A stretch of 23,690 bases of DNA, from positions 1-23,690 of the forward strand of contig JAITWU010000338.1 of assembly GCA_031285115.1 (NCBI GenBank). The letters run 5' to 3'. Each line of letters begins with the position of its first letter. The first letter of the stretch is position 1. The notes beneath the pieces are model-generated. The model saw only the letters and a list, made by a program, of their open reading frames with translations. It searched no databases and was not told where the DNA came from. Position numbers and translations under genes: made by a program. This document shows, piece after piece, positions 18,932-23,690 of the stretch. Source of the stretch: Azonexus sp. (GTDB taxonomy: Bacteria > Pseudomonadota > Gammaproteobacteria > Burkholderiales > Rhodocyclaceae).

Positions 18932-20280
18932 TGACTGCCGCCGCCCTTGCCGCCCGCCAGCAGACGCAGCTTGCCATTGGTCAGGCGGGCCTGCCGCTCG
19001 GCTCGCTCACCTACGCCCGTCAGGGGCGGCGCGAACACAGCGCCTTTGCCTACGCTGCCGCCTGGCTCGACAACCCGGCGCGCTTCAATATCTCGGCTGA
19101 TCTGCGATTAACCGCAGGCCACCAGTCGCACAAGGCGGCTTCGGCGCACGACTCGGTTTTTCATGGGGCGATTGCCGACACCGCGCCCGATGCCTGGGGG
19201 CGGCGCGTCATTGCCCGCGACCACGCCAAACGCCGCAAAGACAATCCTGAACTCGCGGCGTTGAGCGAACTGGATTACCTGCTGGCGGTCGACGATTTCA
19301 GCCGCATCGGCGCGCTACGTCTTTACGACGCAGCGGACGGCTGGCAACGAACCGTCGCCGACGGCCAGCGCCGCACCCCGCCGCTCATCGAACTGGAGCA
19401 CATTTTTCAAGCCAGCCGCGCCGTCGAACGCGGCCAGGAAAGCGCCGCCGACCTGCGCTATCTGCAAGGCAAAGGCACCTCGCTCGGCGGAATGCGCCCC
19501 AAGTGCACCCTCGTCGATGCAGACGGTTGGCTCGCCATTGGCAAATTCCCGAGCATCGGCGATGTCCGCAGCGTCACCCGTGGCGAAGTGCTGGCGCTCA
19601 AACTGGCGGCGCAGGCGGGCATTGATGTACCCGCCGCCCGCATCGTCGATCTGGGCGAGACGCCGGTTGCCGTCATCCGCCGTTTTGACCGCTGCCTCGA
19701 CCACGCCGGGGCTGTCGGGCGTATTCCCTACCAATCCGCCGCATCGCTCTTGCAAGCCGCCCGCGACGACGAGCGCAGCTACGCCGAAATCGCCGACGCC
19801 ATCCGCGCCCACGGCCACGCGCCGCTGCCCGACCTGCGGCAACTGTGGCGGCGGCTGGTCTTCAATCTGCTCATCAGCAATGTCGATGACCACCTGCAAA
19901 ATCTCGGCTTTCTCCATGTCAGCCACAGCCAGTGGCGGCTGGCCCCGGCCTTTGACATCAACCCCTTTCCCGACAAAGAGCGCGAATCGAAAACCTGGCT
20001 CTCGCCGCAGGATGGCCCGATTACCGATTTGCCGATGCTGCTCGCCCGCGCCCCCTGGTTCGCGCTCGACGAAACGCAGGCGCTGGCTGTCTTGGCCGAA
20101 GTACGCGCCGCCGTCGCCAACTGGCGGCAAACCGCCCGCAGCCCGGAGGTCGGTTTGCGACCAGCGGAACTCGACGACTTCGCGCCTGCCTTCGAGCACA
20201 AACAGATGGCCGAGGCGGCGGCGCTGCTTGGACGCCAGATATTCCACCAATCCCAAATTGGGACTAAAATCACGCCATGA
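18931..20280 (+). CDS. hipA: HipA-type serine/threonine kinase toxin
   Basis: Predicted 449 residues, close to the 440 of E. coli HipA. HipA kinases arrest growth by phosphorylating aminoacyl-tRNA synthetases. The N-terminal subdomain (about 13-135) carries the couple-domain pattern, including FHGAIADTAPDAWGRRV. The kinase core has the glycine-rich loop GTSLGGMRPK at 182-191, IGKFP with a likely ATP-contact lysine at 205, ISNVDDHLQN with catalytic aspartates near 319-320 and Asn324, and AFDINPFP with the metal-binding Asp342. All expected residues are present, so the kinase should be active. A GTG at 18928 is an alternative start. The 3' end contains the higBA palindrome and -10 box, and its stop overlaps the higB ATG by four bases. 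The substrate cannot be read from sequence. Confidence 0.92.
   Translation: MTAAALAARQQTQLAIGQAGLPLGSLTYARQGRREHSAFAYAAAWLDNPARFNISADLRLTAGHQSHKAASAHDSVFHGAIADTAPDAWGRRVIARDHAKRRKDNPELAALSELDYLLAVDDFSRIGALRLYDAADGWQRTVADGQRRTPPLIELEHIFQASRAVERGQESAADLRYLQGKGTSLGGMRPKCTLVDADGWLAIGKFPSIGDVRSVTRGEVLALKLAAQAGIDVPAARIVDLGETPVAVIRRFDRCLDHAGAVGRIPYQSAASLLQAARDDERSYAEIADAIRAHGHAPLPDLRQLWRRLVFNLLISNVDDHLQNLGFLHVSHSQWRLAPAFDINPFPDKERESKTWLSPQDGPITDLPMLLARAPWFALDETQALAVLAEVRAAVANWRQTARSPEVGLRPAELDDFAPAFEHKQMAEAAALLGRQIFHQSQIGTKITP
20251..20270 (+). promoter_or_regulatory. higBA promoter and candidate operator inside the 3' end of hipA
   Basis: The inverted repeat TCCCAA-A-TTGGGA (20251-20263) is followed after one base by the -10-like box TAAAAT (20265-20270). 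A transcript would begin at about 20276-20278, practically at the higB ATG (20277), so its mRNA would be leaderless or nearly so. The palindrome occupies the spacer between -35 and -10 and is a good site for HigA autorepression. The -35 is weak. The whole site lies within hipA codons. Confidence 0.6.
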
Positions 20281-20582
20281 ACATCGTCGCGGTAAAATTG
20301 CTTCGCGCTTTCTGGGAAACGCACCCGGATACCGAACAGGCGCTCAAATCCTGGGTTGATGAAGTAAAGAAAGCCGGATGGACGCAGCCTGCTGAGATCA
20401 AGGCGCAATATCGCAGCGCCAGCATTCTCAAAAATCGCCGTGTGGTGTTCAACATCAAGGGCAACGATTACCGTCTGGTGGTGGCCGTTGCCTATTCTTA
20501 TCAAGCGGTCTACATCAAATTCATCGGCACTCACCCGGAATACGACGCCATCAATGCCGAGACGGTAGAAATGGAAATCTGA
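20277..20582 (+). CDS. higB: HigB-type mRNA interferase toxin
   Basis: Predicted 101 residues. It belongs to the RelE-superfamily HigB toxins of the E. coli YgjN type, which cleave mRNA on the ribosome. The central and C-terminal block is characteristic: KNRRVVFNIKGNDYRLVVAV, then YIKFIGTHPEYDAINAETV, with the conserved His-x-x-Tyr-Asp. The N-terminal helices (LRAFWETHPDTEQALKSWV) also fit. The gene starts within the hipA stop (ATGA) and is followed after one base by higA, so the toxin-first order of higBA is kept. No Shine-Dalgarno is clear; expression may depend on coupling with hipA or on a leaderless transcript from the promoter at 20251-20270. Confidence 0.92.
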   Translation: MNIVAVKLLRAFWETHPDTEQALKSWVDEVKKAGWTQPAEIKAQYRSASILKNRRVVFNIKGNDYRLVVAVAYSYQAVYIKFIGTHPEYDAINAETVEMEI

Positions 20583-20583
20583 C

Positions 20584-20964
20584 ATGGAAATTCACCCGAT
20601 CCGCACCGAAGCAGACTACAAAGCCGCGCTACGCGAAGTTTCGGCCTGTTTCGACAACGAACCCGCTCCCGGCACCGCTGCGGGCGACCGTTTTGAAATT
20701 TTGTTGACCCTCGTCGAAGCCTACGAGGCCAAACACTATCCGATTGATCTTCCCGATCCGGTCGAGGCCATCAAGTTCCGTATGGATCAAGCCGGGTTGG
20801 CGCCCAAAGATCTGGTGCCAATGATCGGTCGGATCAATCGCGTCTATGAGATCTTGAATCGCAAGCGCCCGCTGACCTTGAGCATGATCTGGAAATTGCA
20901 CGGTGCATTGGGCATTCCCGCCGAGTGCCTGATCCAGCCTCCGAAGCTGCAAGCCACAAACTAA
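20584..20964 (+). CDS. higA: HigA-type antitoxin, XRE family
   Basis: Predicted 126 residues. It resembles E. coli HigA (YgjM): an N-terminal helical toxin-binding part ([23 protein letters not shown], then [19 protein letters not shown]) precedes a C-terminal helix-turn-helix domain at about residues 60-120. The latter contains [53 protein letters not shown]. It neutralises HigB and should bind its own operator. It starts one base after the higB stop, with a weak GGAAA upstream. It ends 22 bases before trpG, and no terminator is visible in between. Identification is by family pattern and pairing. Confidence 0.92.
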   Translation: MEIHPIRTEADYKAALREVSACFDNEPAPGTAAGDRFEILLTLVEAYEAKHYPIDLPDPVEAIKFRMDQAGLAPKDLVPMIGRINRVYEILNRKRPLTLSMIWKLHGALGIPAECLIQPPKLQATN

Positions 20965-20986
20965 AAATCAAAGGATTAGCCAAACA

Positions 20987-21559
20987 ATGCTGCTGATGAT
21001 CGACAACTACGACAGCTTCACCTACAACATCGTCCAGTACCTTGGCGAACTTGGGCAGGAAGTGCGGGTTTTTCGCAACGACGCCATCACCCTGGACGAA
21101 ATCGCCGCCTTGCAGCCGCGCTATCTCGTCATCTCGCCCGGCCCGTGCGCCCCGGCGCAAGCCGGAATTTCACTCGCGGCGATCCGGCAATTCGCTGGCA
21201 AAATCCCGCTCCTTGGCGTCTGCCTCGGCCATCAGGCCATTGGCGAAGCCTTTGGCGGGCGTATTGTGTCGGCCAAACAGTTGATGCACGGCAAAGTCTC
21301 GCCGGTCGAGCACCAAGACATCGGCGTTTTTCGCGGCCTGCCCAACCCGCTCACCTGCACCCGCTACCATTCGCTCGCCATCGACCGCGAAAGTCTGCCC
21401 GAATGTCTGGAAATCACCGCCTGGACAGCCGATGGCGAAATCATGGGCGTGCGCCATAAAACGCTCGCCGTCGAAGGCATCCAGTTTCACCCCGAATCCA
21501 TCCTGACCGAATGCGGTCACGATTTACTCAAAAACTTCCTTGAGGAACACCGCCCATGA
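20987..21559 (+). CDS. trpG: Anthranilate synthase component II (glutamine amidotransferase)
   Basis: Predicted 190 residues, a stand-alone class I amidotransferase of normal size. TrpG releases ammonia from glutamine for TrpE. The catalytic triad is complete: Cys79 in [17 protein letters not shown], and His168 and Glu170 in [22 protein letters not shown] near residue 50 and YHSLAID near 127 are family markers. In some bacteria the same subunit also serves p-aminobenzoate synthase (PabA), so a shared role is possible. AAAGGA lies about ten bases upstream. It overlaps trpD by four bases (ATGA). The preceding genes are higBA rather than trpE, so its transcription must come through, or from within, the toxin-antitoxin block. 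Confidence 0.96.
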   Translation: MLLMIDNYDSFTYNIVQYLGELGQEVRVFRNDAITLDEIAALQPRYLVISPGPCAPAQAGISLAAIRQFAGKIPLLGVCLGHQAIGEAFGGRIVSAKQLMHGKVSPVEHQDIGVFRGLPNPLTCTRYHSLAIDRESLPECLEITAWTADGEIMGVRHKTLAVEGIQFHPESILTECGHDLLKNFLEEHRP

Positions 21560-22581
21560 CGCCGCAAGCCGCCCTGCAACGGGTGATCGAACACCGCGAA
21601 ATATTCCATGACGAAATGGTTTCGCTCATGCGCCAGATCATGAGCGGTCAGGTCTCGCCGGTCATGGTCGCCGCCATTCTCACAGGCTTGCGCGTCAAGA
21701 AAGAAACCGTCGGCGAAATCGCCGCCGCCGCCAGCGTCATGCGCGAACTGGCGACGCCGGTCAAAATTCCCGACGACCAGCATTTTGTCGACATCGTCGG
21801 CACTGGCGGCGACAGCGCCCACACCTTCAACATCTCCACCGCCTCGGCTTTTGTCGCTGCCGCCGCCGGGGCCAAAATCGCCAAACATGGCGGGCGCAGC
21901 GTTTCCTCCAGTTCCGGCAGCGCCGACGTGCTCGAAGCCCTGGGCGCCAACATCAACCTGCCGCCGGACAAAGTGGCCGCCTGCATTGAAGAAACCGGCC
22001 TCGGCTTCATGTTCGCCCCCAACCACCACGCGGCGATGAAGCACGTCGCCCCGGTGCGGCGCGAAATGGGCGTGCGCACCATCTTCAACATCCTCGGCCC
22101 CTTGACCAACCCGGCCAGCGCTCCGAATACCCTGATGGGCGTCTTTCACCCCGACCTCGTCGGCATTCAGGTGCGCGTCATGCAGCGATTGGGGGCCAAG
22201 CGCGTCCTGGTCGTGCACGGCAAAGACAACCTCGACGAAATCTCCCTTGGCGCGGCCACCCTGGTTGGCGAATTGAAAGACGGCGAAGTGCGCGAATACG
22301 AAATCCACCCCGAAGACTACGGTCTACAAATGCGCTCGCTGAGAAACCTGCGCGTCGACAGCGCCGCAGAATCCAAAGCCATGCTCCTCTCGGCCCTCGC
22401 CAACGAGCCTGGCGCCGCCCGCGAAATCGTCTGCCTCAACGCGGGCGCCGCCCTCTACATCGCCAGCCGCGCCGCCAGCATTGCCGAAGGCATCGAACTC
22501 GCCCGCCAAACCATCGAAAGCGGCGCCGCCCGCGCCAAAGTCGAACAATTCATCCAATGCACCCAACGCCTGGCCGCCTGA
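21556..22581 (+). CDS. trpD: Anthranilate phosphoribosyltransferase
   Basis: Predicted 341 residues. TrpD joins anthranilate to PRPP to give phosphoribosylanthranilate. The PRPP-binding glycine-rich motif [15 protein letters not shown] lies near residues 80-95, followed by [21 protein letters not shown] near 115. [34 protein letters not shown] near 155-190 is a characteristic block, and GKDNLDEIS lies near 222. GAGGA sits nine bases before the ATG, inside the end of trpG. The stop codon falls within the first unit of a heptanucleotide array that fills the gap to trpC. Confidence 0.97.
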   Translation: MTPQAALQRVIEHREIFHDEMVSLMRQIMSGQVSPVMVAAILTGLRVKKETVGEIAAAASVMRELATPVKIPDDQHFVDIVGTGGDSAHTFNISTASAFVAAAAGAKIAKHGGRSVSSSSGSADVLEALGANINLPPDKVAACIEETGLGFMFAPNHHAAMKHVAPVRREMGVRTIFNILGPLTNPASAPNTLMGVFHPDLVGIQVRVMQRLGAKRVLVVHGKDNLDEISLGAATLVGELKDGEVREYEIHPEDYGLQMRSLRNLRVDSAAESKAMLLSALANEPGAAREIVCLNAGAALYIASRAASIAEGIELARQTIESGAARAKVEQFIQCTQRLAA

Positions 22582-22618
22582 CTGCTGCCCCCTGTCACCT
22601 GAATCCTGAACCCTGATG
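22577..22618. repeat. Heptanucleotide tandem-repeat array spanning the trpD stop to the trpC start
   Basis: Six consecutive 7-base units run CCTGACT, GCTGCCC, CCTGTCA, CCTGAAT, CCTGAAC, CCTGATG, consensus CCTGANN. The first unit contains the trpD stop codon (TGA at 22579-22581) and the last contains the trpC start codon (ATG at 22616-22618). It has the same orientation and the same terminal CCTGATG unit as the array before murC. No purine-rich ribosome-binding site remains before trpC. Confidence 0.85.
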
Positions 22619-23407
22619 ACCGACATCCTCGCCCAAATCATCGCTGCCAAGCGCCGCGAAATCGCCGCTGCGCTCGCGCACAAACCCCTCGCCGCCCTTG
22701 AACTTGAGGCCGCCGCCCAACCCGCGCCGCGCGATTTCGTCGCCGCCATCCGCGCCAAACTCGCCGCCGGGCAGCCCGCCGTGATTGCCGAAATCAAAAA
22801 AGCCAGCCCGTCGAAAGGCATCATCCGTCCCGACTTTCACCCCGCCGACATCGCCCGCAGCTACGCCGCCCACGGCGCCGCCTGCCTCTCTGTGCTCACC
22901 GACTGCGACTACTTCCACGGCTCGCCCGAATACCTGCAAGCCGCCCGCGCCGCCTGCCCGCTGCCCGTGCTGCGCAAAGACTTCATCATCGACCGCTACC
23001 AGATCGCCGAAGCGCGAGTCATGGGCGCTGACGCCATCCTGCTGATTGCCGCCGCCCTCGACCTCGCCCACATGCAGGAACTCGAAGCCATCGCCCACGG
23101 CTACGGCCTCGCCGTGCTGGTCGAAGTGCACAACGGCGACGAACTCACCGCCGCCCTGCAACTCCAAACCCCGCTCATCGGCGTCAACAACCGCAACCTG
23201 CGCAGCTTTGCCGTCAGCCTCGACACCACGATTGACCTGCTCCCCCGCCTCCCGCCCGAGCGCATCGTCGTCACCGAAAGCGGCATTTCAACCCCCGCCG
23301 ACGTCGCCCGAATGCGCCATCATCACGTCAACGCCTTCCTCGTCGGCGAAGCCTTCATGCGCGCCCCCAACCCCGGCGTCGAGCTGGCGCGGCTGTTTAC
23401 TGCTTGA
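22616..23407 (+). CDS. trpC: Indole-3-glycerol-phosphate synthase
   Basis: Predicted 263 residues, a monofunctional TIM-barrel enzyme that closes the indole ring of the tryptophan pathway. Family motifs are [17 protein letters not shown] near residues 58-74 with the catalytic lysine, [36 protein letters not shown] near 121 with the second catalytic lysine, [10 protein letters not shown] near 188 with the substrate-binding Asn, and VVTESGIS near 218. No TrpF domain is fused. The ATG is part of a CCTGATG heptamer, as in murC, and lacks a Shine-Dalgarno sequence; the start is supported by the normal N-terminus ([16 protein letters not shown]). No trpF, trpB or trpA follows in the window. Confidence 0.97.
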   Translation: MTDILAQIIAAKRREIAAALAHKPLAALELEAAAQPAPRDFVAAIRAKLAAGQPAVIAEIKKASPSKGIIRPDFHPADIARSYAAHGAACLSVLTDCDYFHGSPEYLQAARAACPLPVLRKDFIIDRYQIAEARVMGADAILLIAAALDLAHMQELEAIAHGYGLAVLVEVHNGDELTAALQLQTPLIGVNNRNLRSFAVSLDTTIDLLPRLPPERIVVTESGISTPADVARMRHHHVNAFLVGEAFMRAPNPGVELARLFTA

Positions 23408-23410
23408 GAG

Positions 23411-23432
23411 CCTCTCCCGTTTGCGGGAGAGG
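23411..23432. repeat. CCTCTCCCG hairpin repeat after trpC
   Basis: CCTCTCCCG (23411-23419) and CGGGAGAGG (23424-23432) form a perfect 9-bp stem with a TTTG loop, starting four bases after the trpC stop. It is similar to the hairpin at 13735-13757. No T-tract follows. It may mark the 3' end of the trp operon but is better described as a dispersed repeat. Confidence 0.65.
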
Positions 23433-23462
23433 GGCGAACGGCAGGGCAATCGCATGAATGAC

Positions 23463-23510
23463 GTAGGGGCGGCATTCTGCCGCCAGCGGGCGACTAAAAG
23501 TCGCCCCTAC
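23463..23510. repeat. Compound palindromic repeat (two hairpins within outer inverted arms)
   Basis: Outer arms GTAGGGGCG (23463-23471) and CGCCCCTAC (23502-23510) enclose two further perfect inverted repeats. These are GGCGGCA-TTC-TGCCGCC (23468-23484) and GGGCGACT-AAA-AGTCGCCC (23488-23506). It resembles widespread intergenic palindromic repeats of the GTAGGGGCGAC type, and a T-rich stretch begins 11 bases after it. The outer arms and inner hairpins compete for some of the same bases. Confidence 0.65.
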
Positions 23511-23652
23511 ACCCCCCTTTTTCTCCCTCATGGGCTTTTTGCAGCGGATAAAAACGGTTGTGTTGTCCAAAAGCATTCATGCGCTTGCCCTGGGGTGAAC
23601 GGTTTGCGCTGTGCGTAGCTATAGCCGCAACAATAGATAACCAGACACTTGG
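23511..23652. other. Non-coding stretch with no recognisable feature
   Basis: This is 142 bases with lower GC and different composition from the coding regions. No convincing gene, RNA or repeat was found. A TATAGC-like box near 23622 could be a weak promoter for a gene running off the right edge, but this is not supported further. Confidence 0.4.
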
Positions 23653-23690
23653 ATGATGGACGTTTCAGTTGCCGAAGCCCAAGGTTTGCA
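23653..23690 (+). CDS. Possible start of a small gene, perhaps a Phd/YefM-type antitoxin (3' truncated)
   Basis: The last 38 bases read MMDVSVAEAQGL in frame from ATG 23653 (or the ATG at 23656). The pattern x-V-S-V-A-E-A at an N-terminus is common in Phd/YefM-family antitoxins, but only twelve codons are visible and no ribosome-binding site stands out. It is a suggestion based on a short motif and could be chance or another family. Confidence 0.3.
   Translation, partial: MMDVSVAEAQGL

Noticed and set aside
23411..23432. Hairpin after trpC as a rho-independent terminator
   Set aside because: The stem is good but no T-run follows it, and a similar hairpin occurs upstream of argJ, so it is listed as a dispersed repeat.
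23579..23656. Short open frame starting MRLPWGERFALC
   Set aside because: About 25 codons, no ribosome-binding site, no recognisable motif, and unlike its neighbours in composition.

Overview
The window is a GC-rich chromosomal segment of a proteobacterium, most likely a betaproteobacterium related to the Rhodocyclales. The evidence is gene order: murD-ftsW-murG-murC-ddl-ftsQ-ftsA-ftsZ-lpxC, then dciA / M23 peptidase / secA / argJ, then apaG / rpe-gph-trpE and trpGDC. The species cannot be read from the sequence. No rRNA, tRNA, CRISPR array, prophage or insertion sequence was seen.

Region 1 (1-8141) is the distal dcw cluster, all on + and tightly packed: the 3' end of murD, ftsW, murG, murC, ddl, ftsQ, ftsA and ftsZ. 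Most junctions overlap by 4-7 bases or nearly touch. The exception is murG-murC, where 117 bases of degenerate heptanucleotide repeats are inserted and the last repeat unit carries the murC start codon. Region 2 (8142-13555) holds lpxC and a small two-helix membrane protein, then dciA on the minus strand, a membrane-anchored M23 peptidase divergent from it, and secA. The lpxC and secA promoters share an extended -10 box lying between inverted GC-rich arms.

Region 3 (13556-16838) starts with a 222-base spacer carrying two palindromic repeats, followed by argJ (+), apaG (-), rpe (+) and gph (+). Region 4 (16835-23407) is a tryptophan biosynthesis operon with unusual content. An 18-residue leader peptide with four regularly spaced Trp codons overlaps the gph stop codon and is followed by a GC-rich hairpin with a T-tract, which together read as a classical trp attenuator upstream of trpE. 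Between trpE and trpGDC sit two complete toxin-antitoxin modules in tandem: hipB-hipA and higB-higA. Each is preceded by its own palindrome and -10 box, and the two toxin genes overlap by 4 bases. Heptanucleotide repeats recur directly after trpE and between trpD and trpC.

The last 283 bases (23408-23690) hold palindromic repeats and possibly the first codons of another small gene.

The most interesting material is: (a) the trp attenuator; (b) the heptanucleotide repeat family fused to start and stop codons at three operon junctions; (c) the two toxin-antitoxin modules inside the trp operon, where a HipA-type kinase lies downstream of a tRNA-Trp-sensing attenuator. The rest of the window is conserved housekeeping sequence.
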